Below, piece by piece: positions 17,001-26,300 of a DNA stretch of 64,000 nucleotides (position 1 is its first letter; every line of letters begins with the position of its first letter). Made by a program: the position numbers and the translations under genes. The notes under the pieces were generated by a model. It made no database searches. It worked only from the letters and a program-made list of their open reading frames with translations, and had not been told where the DNA came from. Origin of the DNA: Ferrimicrobium sp. (GTDB lineage Bacteria > Actinomycetota > Acidimicrobiia > Acidimicrobiales > Acidimicrobiaceae); assembly GCF_027364955.1 (NCBI RefSeq), contig NZ_DAHXOI010000002.1, forward strand, positions 129,600-193,599, read 5' to 3'.

Positions 17001-18568
17001 TAGTGCTCCCCCCTACGATCGCGAGCTCTGGGCGTGGATTCTGCCCCGAAGATTGCAGCAAAGACCTCAGCCTCGCTCGGGCTGGACGTAGAACCTTTCG
17101 GTTCAGACGCCGTCTGTGGAGCGACCGATGTGACAGCTTGGGACCCGTCTTGGCGCTGGTAGATCTGTCCCTCTGCGGACCCTTCTTTGGACCCATCGAC
17201 GATGCCGGCCAACAGCGGATCTAAAGCGCGGTTTGGGACACGGGCGAATCCAACATCGCCACCATTGTCAACAAGTCGTACGCCAGTTCGGTTCACCTTG
17301 TCTTGGATGGATTCAGGGATAACGCCTCTCCATTTCGTAGTGCGCAGTTCAGAGTCGAACCCCCAAAGCTCTCCATATACCGGCTTACCGTCAGCACCAA
17401 GCTGGTGGGTCAGCACCCAAACGTGTTCGATCTGTCGCTCTGGATCGCGTTCATAGCGTTGGCGCACAAACAGGATCACATCGACAGACTCGGCCATGCG
17501 CTCGAAGACCTCGCGCTCTGAGAGTTTGGAGCCCACCATGTTCTTAATGCGGCGCCAAATACTCGCTGGCTCCTCCGCGTGCATGGTGAGGCCAGATCCT
17601 CCAGTGACGTTGGCGACCGTGAACCAGTCGATGATCGAATCATCGAGCGCCTCTCCAATGACGATGCGATCTGCCATAAAGCGCTGGCTATCGCGAATGA
17701 GATTGGCCATGTTGCGCTCCTTGGTCGGTACGAGAGCCAAGATCATGTCATGACGCTCTACTCGCGAGTTGAGATCGAGTTCTGGGGAGTCCTCCACCAC
17801 ATAGAGGTAGTCGCTTGGATCAACACTGTGGAGGAGTCCCCTCAACAGAGTGGTCTTGCCAGAGCCCGTTGAGCCAACGACGAGAAACGTTGCACGTGAT
17901 GCCAGCATTGCTCTGAGAAACCAGTACATCCCTCGAGTTGGGATCATCCCCATCCGGTAGATCTCATCCAAGTCCGGCTGACCGGTGCGGTTCATTCGGA
18001 CCGAGGCGAGCACGGATCTCGTGTCGTGGAGCATGTTCGCTGCGATACGCACACGATGACTCGGTAGATAGAGGGTGATATGAGGAGATGAGTAGGTCCA
18101 GTTCACCGGCTGACCGGAGAACCTGATCGCCTTGCCACCAATAATGCTCTCACGAAATGTATTGAGGTTGTTCGCCAGCGGGTAGGCAAACTGTTCCTTG
18201 ACACTCGATCCGATTCGATGCAATCCAATCTGTGCATCTTCTCCATCCATCCATCGAATGGTGACGTTGAAGATGGTCTCATCACGGATGAGTGTCTCAA
18301 GTCCGCCGAGCCCAACAAGATCGTCAGCGACCACTACAGCGAACTCACTCGCCTGGTTTGCACCGATTCCGAACTCAGCAGCTTGTGAGCACACCAGATC
18401 CTCGACGATCTTGCGCTTTTGGGCATAGGACGCCGAGCCCTGCACGGTATCACTAACCGTTGGATTGCGCGAGAACTTACTCACAGCGCTTTGGCGCTGT
18501 TGGGTCAGCCTCCAATAAGGAGGGGCGTCACCCTTTGATCTCTTGGTGGTGGCCGCGACCTCAGGCAT
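17000..18568 (-). CDS. tadA: Tad pilus assembly ATPase TadA/CpaF
   Basis: 522 residues, a secretion ATPase of the CpaF/VirB11 type that powers pilus assembly. Walker A is GSTGSGKTT (about 232-240), followed by the acidic VVEDSPEL box, the DRIVIGEA Walker B segment and a histidine box (LTMHAEEP). The usual VGEVRG is here IGEALDD, a mild departure. The C-terminal 100 residues are an acidic, low-complexity tail rarely seen in the family. It overlaps the 3' end of the upstream CpaE/TadZ-like gene by eight bases. Confidence 0.88.
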   Translation of the reverse strand: MPEVAATTKRSKGDAPPYWRLTQQRQSAVSKFSRNPTVSDTVQGSASYAQKRKIVEDLVCSQAAEFGIGANQASEFAVVVADDLVGLGGLETLIRDETIFNVTIRWMDGEDAQIGLHRIGSSVKEQFAYPLANNLNTFRESIIGGKAIRFSGQPVNWTYSSPHITLYLPSHRVRIAANMLHDTRSVLASVRMNRTGQPDLDEIYRMGMIPTRGMYWFLRAMLASRATFLVVGSTGSGKTTLLRGLLHSVDPSDYLYVVEDSPELDLNSRVERHDMILALVPTKERNMANLIRDSQRFMADRIVIGEALDDSIIDWFTVANVTGGSGLTMHAEEPASIWRRIKNMVGSKLSEREVFERMAESVDVILFVRQRYERDPERQIEHVWVLTHQLGADGKPVYGELWGFDSELRTTKWRGVIPESIQDKVNRTGVRLVDNGGDVGFARVPNRALDPLLAGIVDGSKEGSAEGQIYQRQDGSQAVTSVAPQTASEPKGSTSSPSEAEVFAAIFGAESTPRARDRRGEH

Positions 18569-19304
18569 TCAACTCTGCTCCTCTCAGGTAGTGAGCGAGA
18601 TGGCTTACTCCATCTAGATATTGCTTGCTGGGCTTCTTGGCCTTCGACTCGGTGACGAGCGCATTTCGCCACAGGTGTATAGCGATATCCTCATCGAAGG
18701 GCAACACCTCTGCGCAAAGGACCCCACCAGTCGCATCGGTGACCTCTTGGGGCATCGAACGCAACTTAGAGATCACCACGATTGCCAGGCGATCCTGATA
18801 GAGGGTGAGTCGTGCGACTGCTCGTCGTGCCTCCTCTATGTTACGCACCACCACGAGGATGATCGCTGCGGTATTCAACACGCGGTTATGGATACCCATG
18901 TGCTCGGGTGCGACCCTACCCAGGTCAACAATGACATCCAAGTTGGTACTCAAGGCGAGGTCAACGCGCTTCTGCCACCACATGGGCTCACCAGGACGAG
19001 GAAAATCAGGGATAACCGGTGCGGGCACGACCGGCAGCTCCCACCCCTCGGGATTACGACCAGCGAGGCTGGGTGCCTGGACCTCTGAGAGGCCGAGGTC
19101 ATAGCCGTCGGCCAAGAGGTCCGATAGTGACGCTGGCGTGTTAGAAGCTTGCGCATCAAAGCCCATAACCTGCATGAGGCTTCCACCGGTGATACCGAGC
19201 TCGAGCAAGATACGAGGGTGAAGCGGCCACAGGTTTGTCAAGTTGGCGGCTAGAGTTGTTGTTCCGACTCCTCCAGCAACCTGCGTGAGTACGACCAACG
19301 CCAT
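18561..19304 (-). CDS. TadZ/CpaE-like MinD/ParA-family ATPase
   Basis: 247 residues with a deviant Walker A near the N-terminus (TQVAGGVGTTTLAANL), as in CpaE/TadZ proteins that position the Tad machine at the cell pole. The canonical lysine pair is absent (GGVGTTT), which occurs in TadZ. It lies between cpaB and tadA as in many Tad loci. Confidence 0.75.
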   Translation of the reverse strand: MALVVLTQVAGGVGTTTLAANLTNLWPLHPRILLELGITGGSLMQVMGFDAQASNTPASLSDLLADGYDLGLSEVQAPSLAGRNPEGWELPVVPAPVIPDFPRPGEPMWWQKRVDLALSTNLDVIVDLGRVAPEHMGIHNRVLNTAAIILVVVRNIEEARRAVARLTLYQDRLAIVVISKLRSMPQEVTDATGGVLCAEVLPFDEDIAIHLWRNALVTESKAKKPSKQYLDGVSHLAHYLRGAELNA

Positions 19305-19305
19305 G

Positions 19306-20019
19306 TTATCCCGATACCCGTGCTAGGGAGATGTCACTGTTTGCCCCAGCGGTGCTCAGTGTTGGGGCCAGATCTTTAGACACCAGGAGATCCACTAAGG
19401 TCCCAGAGCCCGATGTTCCAGGGATGATTGAGGTGACCGTTCCTGCGCCAAGCACCATGCCAGGATTCGCAACGCTCCCCTTTGGGCCAGTGCTGAGCGG
19501 CTGTTGACCAGTAAAGACCACCTCTACCCGACCTCCAACGTTAACCCCGGCACTTGGAAGGTGTCCTGGGGATAGGTCTAAGCCAATGACGGCCTGACTC
19601 ACCCCGAGGTGTCCTGCACTCACCAGCCCGGAGGTCAGTACTTCTCCAGGCAACAGACCAACCGTGGCGTGGGCGGTGAGGATCTGTCCCAACGACAAGG
19701 CACCCGGTACACCGGGAGTTGAGATGTTCGCTACTCCTATGTCAGCAGGAATGATCCGTGCACCAGCAGGGATAGCTCTCGTTGTGACATAGACAGGGGT
19801 GGTGCTTGTCGAACGGCTCAAGAGAACGACGCCACCCGTAACTCCAACGAGTCCAACAGCGACGAGCAACATGACGCGCGCGAGTCTGCGTTGGGACTTA
19901 CCGGGAGCGACTCCGGACTTGACTCGCGAACTACTCCGTCTGCGCTGAGGAGGTGCCTCGCTTTGCGTGACACCACCCTCAGCGTCTAGGTCCTTGGATC
20001 GCGCTTTCTTCTTCAACAT
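19306..20019 (-). CDS. cpaB: Flp pilus assembly protein CpaB (SAF domain)
   Basis: 237 residues: basic, disordered N-terminus (1-47), one membrane helix (about 48-68) and a SAF-type domain (VTTRAIPAGARIIPADIG) characteristic of CpaB/RcpC. CpaB is a periplasmic or cell-wall-side accessory protein of the pilus. It is preceded by a motif A site 45 bp upstream. The next gene downstream starts 2 bp after it. Confidence 0.8.
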   Translation of the reverse strand: MLKKKARSKDLDAEGGVTQSEAPPQRRRSSSRVKSGVAPGKSQRRLARVMLLVAVGLVGVTGGVVLLSRSTSTTPVYVTTRAIPAGARIIPADIGVANISTPGVPGALSLGQILTAHATVGLLPGEVLTSGLVSAGHLGVSQAVIGLDLSPGHLPSAGVNVGGRVEVVFTGQQPLSTGPKGSVANPGMVLGAGTVTSIIPGTSGSGTLVDLLVSKDLAPTLSTAGANSDISLARVSG

Positions 20020-20063
20020 CGCCTACGCAGCCGCCTTTCGTGAATTCAGATCCGGTCGCTACT

Positions 20064-20080
20064 GGTACTACATAGGCACA
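20064..20080 (-). promoter_or_regulatory. Motif A site upstream of cpaB
   Basis: Minus strand TGTGCCTATGTAGTACC, preceded by GAAAAA. It is 45 bp before the cpaB start and just after the stop of the prepilin peptidase gene. Confidence 0.5.
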
Positions 20081-20084
20081 TTTT

Positions 20085-20699
20085 TCAAAAAAGTATGGCC
20101 AGCGCAATAATCCACGAAATTATCGCAGCAATCGCAAGCGCTGGACCGGCGCGGAAGTGCCTGACATGACATAGCTGGAGGGCACTGAGAATGACTACGA
20201 GTATGAGGGCCCACCCCATGAGCGCTACAAGACCGGCAAGAACTGGGAACACTCCGAGCGTCAGCCAGGTTACGCCGATCATCTTCAAATCGCCACCGCC
20301 AGCGCCGCTACGGCCATGGCGCAGGCTCGCAAAGACGATCCAGACCACCGCGATGCAGGTAACGCGGATAGCAGCACCCGGCCAGCCATTCACATCCACC
20401 TGCAACGCGATGGAGGCGAGCGCGGCTGAGGCCATCAGTGCATTGGGAATCGTGCCGGTGCGGGAATCACTGAGCGCACCGAGAACGAAGATCCCACCAG
20501 TGAGACCGAACAAGGCGGCGACCAACCAGGCGTGCGTGACCAATAACACCCCGGTAGCCAACGCTGCGGCAAGGACCACAACCCCCATCAGTCCTACTGC
20601 ACGCACCGGGACCAGGGTGTCGAAGAACCGTTCGTGACCCTGAGGCGACCAGTTTGAAGCGGGCTTCACCTGCAGGACCAACTTCGCATTTCGGTGCAT
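20085..20699 (-). CDS. cpaA: Prepilin peptidase TadV/CpaA
   Basis: 204 residues, polytopic membrane aspartyl protease that removes prepilin leaders. The two catalytic aspartates are visible in DSRTGTIPN (about 78-86) and in GAGGGDLKM (about 131-139, the GxGD motif). Six hydrophobic segments fit the family. The start at 20699 overlaps a motif B site; no ribosome site precedes it, so either the gene is leaderless or starts further inside. Confidence 0.8.
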   Translation of the reverse strand: MHRNAKLVLQVKPASNWSPQGHERFFDTLVPVRAVGLMGVVVLAAALATGVLLVTHAWLVAALFGLTGGIFVLGALSDSRTGTIPNALMASAALASIALQVDVNGWPGAAIRVTCIAVVWIVFASLRHGRSGAGGGDLKMIGVTWLTLGVFPVLAGLVALMGWALILVVILSALQLCHVRHFRAGPALAIAAIISWIIALAILF

Positions 20700-20705
20700 A
20701 CATAC
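20694..20705 (+). promoter_or_regulatory. Motif B half-site upstream of the YdjM-like gene
   Basis: GTGCATACATAC reading toward the plus-strand gene at 20732, 26 bp upstream of its ATG. It also overlaps the cpaA start codon on the other strand. Confidence 0.45.
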
Positions 20706-20731
20706 TGCGCAAGCGAAGCGAGAGTGGTGAC

Positions 20732-21529
20732 ATGCAAACGAGAAACAAGGCGGTGATCGTTGGATTGGTAGCGGGCTCGATCGCCTGGAACACCACGCGC
20801 GTCCTCCCCTATGGGATTGAAGCCGGTGTCTTGGCGTGTTGGGCCGGGTGCTTGCCCGACCTTGATGCTGCCTATGAGTTCGCGGGCGACCACGCCAAGT
20901 ACCCGCCAGCCACTCTCACGCTTCCGTTTGGTCGAACGATTGTCGATCGCGTTCAGTCTGCGATGCACGTCAAGTTTCTCCATTCAGTTGTTGCGCTCAT
21001 CGCCTTTGTAGCGCTGGGCGAACTCGTAACGCTCCTTCCTAGTACTATCTACGCACATTTTCAGATGTTCTTAGCTGGATGGTTCTTTTATGTGTTCGCC
21101 AAGTACTTCTTCAAGACCATCCTGAGACACCTCATACAAGACGCCATCTCCGCAATTGTGATCTATTGGGCCATCACTGGGTTTGTGATCTGGGCATTGG
21201 TCTCTGAGCACTTTCCAGGATTTCATCCCTTGCCCACCCGCTGGTTTGTATTGACACTCCTACTCGGCTTCGGTGGAAGCGTTGCGATCGAGGTCTTTAG
21301 CGCCAGAGGGACCCCACTGCTCTGGCCAGTTACCTGGAGAGTCCGGATCCCCATGCTGGCCGAGACGGGTGGGGTGCGAGAAGTTATCGTAATCGTCTTC
21401 TTCGTCTGTGGTTGGTGCTGTTGGTGGTGGTATCACTACCCCACCTTTCACTTGGTCGCCATGGACCTTGGTGCAATATTTCACCTGATGTGTCGGGATG
21501 TTCTCACAAAGGTGGAGTCATTTTTCTGA
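20732..21529 (+). CDS. YdjM-like membrane-bound metal-dependent hydrolase family protein
   Basis: 265 residues with about six hydrophobic segments and the early CLPDLDAAYEF motif plus a KFLHSV histidine segment, as in the YdjM/LexA-regulated putative membrane hydrolase family (PF04307). The C-terminal half has further helices and a Trp/Cys-rich segment. The start at 20732 is chosen over an upstream in-frame codon because the hydrophobic protein begins here and GAGAGTGG lies upstream. Substrate is unknown. Confidence 0.6.
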   Translation: MQTRNKAVIVGLVAGSIAWNTTRVLPYGIEAGVLACWAGCLPDLDAAYEFAGDHAKYPPATLTLPFGRTIVDRVQSAMHVKFLHSVVALIAFVALGELVTLLPSTIYAHFQMFLAGWFFYVFAKYFFKTILRHLIQDAISAIVIYWAITGFVIWALVSEHFPGFHPLPTRWFVLTLLLGFGGSVAIEVFSARGTPLLWPVTWRVRIPMLAETGGVREVIVIVFFVCGWCCWWWYHYPTFHLVAMDLGAIFHLMCRDVLTKVESFF

Positions 21530-21554
21530 CCGTACCCTAAGACATTCCCATTTA

Positions 21555-21570
21555 GCGCCTATGTAGTTAG
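21555..21570 (+). promoter_or_regulatory. Motif A site upstream of the replication genes
   Basis: GCGCCTATGTAGTTAG, 85 bp before the start at 21655. It points toward the replication gene pair. Confidence 0.5.
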
Positions 21571-21654
21571 TCATAGTCCCCGTCTCGCTTGAGGCAACGA
21601 CCCGAAAGGAGCAACAGTGCCACTTCACGACTTCTGTCCCCTCAGGGAGGGTTC

Positions 21655-22005
21655 ATGAACCACCCCAAACGCAAATCACTCAAGGACGGCAACGACCAAG
21701 GTTGGGTTGACTATCCACCCCTTTCAGAGAGGGAGTTGTTGAGTCTTCTTGTGCTTCTAGACAAAGCAGACCTGTGGCTTCACTGTGAAGAACACTTGAC
21801 TGCGGGCCTTATGACTCTGGCGGTCCAGACCTATTTGGACATCGATGCACTTACAACAGTTGAGGCCATTGCTGATCAGCCCAGCCGACCCCGTGGTCTG
21901 TGGTCCGCGATCCAGCATGTACGCCAGGAACTTCTTGTGCACCTAGAGCAGCTCGACAAGTCCGAAACACATGATGCGCCTAGCGCACAGGAGGAGGAAC
22001 AATAA
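21655..22005 (+). CDS. Small acidic protein upstream of the replication protein
   Basis: 116 residues, mostly helical and acidic, no recognised domain. The ATG at 21655 has AGGGAGG 4 bases upstream and is preferred to an upstream in-frame start. Its stop overlaps the start of the replication protein (TAATG), so it is translationally coupled to it. A role in replication control is an inference from position only. Confidence 0.6.
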   Translation: MNHPKRKSLKDGNDQGWVDYPPLSERELLSLLVLLDKADLWLHCEEHLTAGLMTLAVQTYLDIDALTTVEAIADQPSRPRGLWSAIQHVRQELLVHLEQLDKSETHDAPSAQEEEQ

Positions 22006-23195
22006 TGGCAAGACGAAAGCAAATGTGGTTCCGGATGTACACCAAAACCATGCGGGACATGAAAATTATGAGGCTGTCTGTGACCCACCGTTGGCTGTGG
22101 GTAGCGGTGTTATCTGCTGCCAGAGAGTCCCCAATTAGTGGAGAGCTGATGCTGACCCAGACCTTAGCTGTGGACGAGCTGAGTCTGAGCCAATATGCAA
22201 ATTTACGCGTGCAGGATGTCCACGCAGGACTCAAACTCTTCCAGGACCTAGAGCTGATCTATTGGGATGACACAAAGAACGCTTGGGCTGTAACTGCCTG
22301 GTCAAACCGGCAATTTGAATCTGATGACGCAGCCGTACGGGTAGCGAATCACCGTTACAAGAAACAACATAGTAACGTTACAACGCCGTTACCGGTAACA
22401 ACGTTGCAACACACCATAGACAGAGACATAGACATAGAAAAAGAAGCTAAAGCTTCTTTAGCCGAACAGGGAAAATACACCGAGCCACAAACCGGTCTTT
22501 CTGACCGCGTGAGCGAGCTAGCTGACTCACCTGAACTCAAGGTGGTCCACAACCCAATCACACCCTCCGCGGCGAACCCAAAGGCGAGACGTACAAGACA
22601 AACGCGATCAACCACTAGGGAAACCACCAGTGGTCCCCAGGTTAGGAAACGAGACCCGCTCTTTGACGCGATGGCTGTTGCCTGTGGGCATGATCTCGAT
22701 AACCTCACCAAGTCCGAGGGGACAGCTATCGGGTCGGCGGTTGCAGAAGTCCGTCACCAACCGGATATAACTCCAGGGCTGATCCATGCCAAGGCTCAGG
22801 CGTATCGCTCGATGCACCCGGACTGGGAACTTACCCCGAGAGCGCTGGTTAAGCACTGGAGCGCGCTGGGACAGACTACGACTCCCTGGGTTGATCCACG
22901 ACAGAGGGAGCTTGCTGACTTTCGCGAGAAGTGTGGGATCAAGGACACGTTTCACGAGGAGCTCATCAACCACCTGAAAGCAAGCGCGGAAAAGCCCATA
23001 CTCCCACCGGGGGTAATACCCGCGGAACTCTTCCATCCGAACCAGCTGGAGTATTACAAAAAATACATGCCCGAGATCGAGATACGTTACACGGAGGTCA
23101 CGAGCGATGCTTCCGATGTTCCACCAGTCGACCCCATAGTCGAAGATCCGCCGGAACCCCCTCGACCAGAACTTTTAGAAGAAGATTGGGGGTGA
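22005..23195 (+). CDS. Replisome-organizer-like replication protein
   Basis: 396 residues. The first 110 resemble the N-terminal winged-helix region of phage replisome organizers (WFRMYTKTMRDMKI, RWLWVAVLSAARESP). A basic, probably disordered linker (about 110-220) follows, then a second helical region and an acidic Pro-rich tail (residues 365-396). Such proteins bind the origin and load the replicative helicase of phages and plasmids. AGGAGGAGG precedes the start. This suggests that the window belongs to a replicon or replicating integrative element; an origin was not identified. Confidence 0.6.
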   Translation: MARRKQMWFRMYTKTMRDMKIMRLSVTHRWLWVAVLSAARESPISGELMLTQTLAVDELSLSQYANLRVQDVHAGLKLFQDLELIYWDDTKNAWAVTAWSNRQFESDDAAVRVANHRYKKQHSNVTTPLPVTTLQHTIDRDIDIEKEAKASLAEQGKYTEPQTGLSDRVSELADSPELKVVHNPITPSAANPKARRTRQTRSTTRETTSGPQVRKRDPLFDAMAVACGHDLDNLTKSEGTAIGSAVAEVRHQPDITPGLIHAKAQAYRSMHPDWELTPRALVKHWSALGQTTTPWVDPRQRELADFREKCGIKDTFHEELINHLKASAEKPILPPGVIPAELFHPNQLEYYKKYMPEIEIRYTEVTSDASDVPPVDPIVEDPPEPPRPELLEEDWG

Positions 23196-23210
23196 GCGTG
23201 CAGATTTCCG

Positions 23211-23230
23211 GAAAACCGGCCTATGTAGTG
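23211..23230 (+). promoter_or_regulatory. Motif A site upstream of nrdJ
   Basis: GAAAACCGGCCTATGTAGTG, 133 bp before nrdJ. It shares 16 of 17 bases with the site upstream of the pilin-like gene at 42305 (GAAAACCGGCCTATATA). Confidence 0.55.
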
Positions 23231-23303
23231 TCTGTGTGGTAATCGAACACATTACAGGGGCTCGGAAGTACACAAACTCCGCTCGGCCAAGCCAGCAACG
23301 TTC

Positions 23304-23315
23304 GTGCATACATAT
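23304..23315 (+). promoter_or_regulatory. Motif B half-site upstream of nrdJ
   Basis: GTGCATACATAT, 47 bp before the nrdJ start and reading toward it. Confidence 0.45.
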
Positions 23316-23362
23316 CACCGGGGACGAAATCCCTCTAGAACCTCGATCCTTAAGGACGGCAC

Positions 23363-26300
23363 ATGTTTGACCGACACTACACGACCAACCGAAATCCTGA
23401 ACTCCAGTGGGAGAAGCGCGATGTCGTGATCACCCGCACCGATGGTACCATCGCGTTTGAGCAGCGCGGAGTAGAAGTCCCCGCAACCTGGTCGAACAAC
23501 GCCACGACCATCCTTGCCCAGAAGTACTTCAGGGGGACCCCTGGCAGTGAGGAACGTGAATCCTCGCTCGCGCAAGTTGTTCACCGAGTTGTGGTTGCAA
23601 TCGGGGCACGGGGTGTCGCAGACGGGTATCTGACGGATGAGAACGAGGTCGGCATCTTCCTCGACGAACTCACGTATGTCCTCACCAACCAGCTTGCATC
23701 CTTTAACTCGCCGGTCTGGTTCAATATCGGTGTTGAGGGAGTTCCCCAGCAGGCATCAGCCTGTTTTATCCTCTCCGTTGGTGACGAGATGGAATCGATT
23801 CTCAATTGGTATCGAGAAGAGGGGCTCATTTTCAAGGGTGGATCCGGCGCAGGTGTAAACCTGTCGGCGATTCGATCATCGGTAGAACTGCTAAAGGGTG
23901 GCGGAACCGCCTCAGGGCCGGTATCGTTCATGCGCGGAGCCGATGCCTCGGCTGGAACCATCAAGTCTGGAGGTAAGACGCGCCGCGCGGCCAAGATGGT
24001 CATCCTCAATGTCGATCATCCTGACATCGAGGAGTTCATCGAAACCAAAGCCAATGAAGAGCGCAAAGCACGAGTCTTGGCTCAAGCGGGTTTCGACATG
24101 GGCATCGACGGTAAGGACATCATCTCGATCCAATACCAGAATGCAAACAACTCAGTTCGTGTCACCGATGAGTTCATGGAGGCTGTTTTCGAAGATGGGA
24201 GTTGGGATCTTCGGAGCGTCACTACTGGTGAGGTGATCAAACAGGTGGCGGCCAAGGATCTCATGCGCAAAATCGCCCAGGCTGCTTGGGGGTGTGCGGA
24301 TCCAGGGATGCAGTACGACTCGACGATCAACCGTTGGCACACCACGCCCAGTGCGGGGAGGATAAACGGATCGAACCCATGCTTCACCGGAGAGACGTTG
24401 GTGGCCACAGCGGACGGGCGCAATGCTGTACGGATAGATGAGCTCGTTGGCACCGACGCCCCCGTCTATGCCAAGGATGCAAAGGGCAACACTGTCATCC
24501 GAACTATGCGCAATGTCCGCATGACGAGAGCTAATGCCGAGATCGTTGAGGTAACACTTGATGATGGTTCTTCGGTGCGCTGCACTCCAGATCACCTATT
24601 TATGCTCAACGATGGCTCGTACATTCCTGTGATCGAGCTACAGCCAGGCGATAGTCTGGAGCGGTTCGACTCCGAACATGAACCGTTCGTCGTAAATCCA
24701 ACTATCCCGGCCAACCATAAGGTTGCATCAATCAAACCGGTTGGACGCGCCGACGTATTCGATGGCGAGGTTGACGAGCTGCATAACTTTGCTATCGTCA
24801 CCTCGGTGTCGGGCGAGATGCGCGCAGCAGCACTCTCGGGGGTATTCGTCCACAACTGTTCGGAGTACATGTCCCTCGACAACTCATCGTGCAACCTTGC
24901 CTCAATCAACCTACTCAAGTTTCTCAATGACGATGGCTCATTCGATGTGGAGTCATTCGTCCACGTGGCGCAACTCATCTACACTGCTCAGGATATCCTC
25001 ATCAACCTCGCTGAGTATCCAACCGGGGCAATCGCAAGAACAACCCACTCCTATCGTCAACTTGGACTCGGTTACTCGAACCTTGGCGCATTGCTGATGA
25101 CACTCGGTCTCCCCTATGATTCGCCGCAGGCTCGACAACTCAGCGCCGTATTAACCGCGCTCATGACCGGTGTTGCATACCGTACAAGCGCTGAGCTTGC
25201 CCGTCAATTGGGGCCATTTCCCGGCTACTCTCAGGATGCCGATGCAGTGCTCCAGGTGCTCGAGATGCACCGCGACGCGCTCACCAAGATCAATGAGAGC
25301 CAGGCACCTGTTGATCTACTCCAAACCGCCCGGGACGTCTGGGATGAGACCCTGACTCTCGCACGCGAGTATGGTGTTCGAAACGCTCAGGCGACGTTGC
25401 TCGCGCCAACAGGCACGATCTCGTTCTTGATGGACTGTGAAACCACAGGAATCGAGCCTGCGTTCTCGCTGGTGACATATAAGAACACTATCGACGGCTC
25501 GACCATGGTGCTTCCACTGCGCTCGGTTCAGGTCGCTCTTGAGCGCTTGGGATACAGTGCTGCCGAACGTGAGAGCATCGCTTCGTTCATTGCGAACGGG
25601 GATGGAGATCTTCTCGCGAGTGGACTGTTGCGCCTCGAGCACGGACCGATCTTTGCCACAGCTGTCGGCACGAATCCCATCTCAGCAATGGGGCATTTAG
25701 AGATGATGGCCGCAGTTCAACCCTTCCTCTCCGGCGCAATCTCAAAGACCGTGAATGTCCCTGAGGACACATCTGTTGAGTTAATCGAGGAGCTCTACAT
25801 CCAAGGGTGGATATTGGGTTTGAAAGCCATCGCAATCTACCGTGACAACTGCAAGGTCGCCCAACCGCTCTCGGGCACCAGCACGGCTGGCGTTGAAGCC
25901 ACCGATGACAACATCTGGCGAGACCTAGCGCTCGAGGCCGAGGGCATCACCACCGCACTCTCTCTGCGCGTCAGAGAACTCGAAGCGATGCTCGACAACC
26001 CAGTGCGTGAACGGCTACCGAGGCAGAGACGATCACGTACCTATGCCTTTGAAGTCGGGGGTGCTGAGGGATACGCAACCGTTGGAGAGTACGACGACGG
26101 ACGGCCTGGTGAGATCTTTGTCAAGATCTCCAAGCAGGGATCGACGATCGCGGGCATCATGGACGCCTTCTCGATCGCAGTTAGCCTTGGGCTTCAACAC
26201 GGGGTTCCCCTAGAGTCCTTTGTGCGAAAGTTCACCAATATGCGTTTTGAACCCGCTGGGATCACCGATGACGCAGAGTTGAGGATCGCATCCAGCCTGG

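Noticed and set aside
22355-23036. Antisense ORFs within the replication protein gene
   Set aside because: Overlap a well-supported gene with good start and family similarity; they are shadows of its codon pattern.
23196-23362. Cobalamin riboswitch upstream of nrdJ
   Set aside because: Only about 170 bp, with no recognisable B12-box-like segment; two short motif sites are seen instead.
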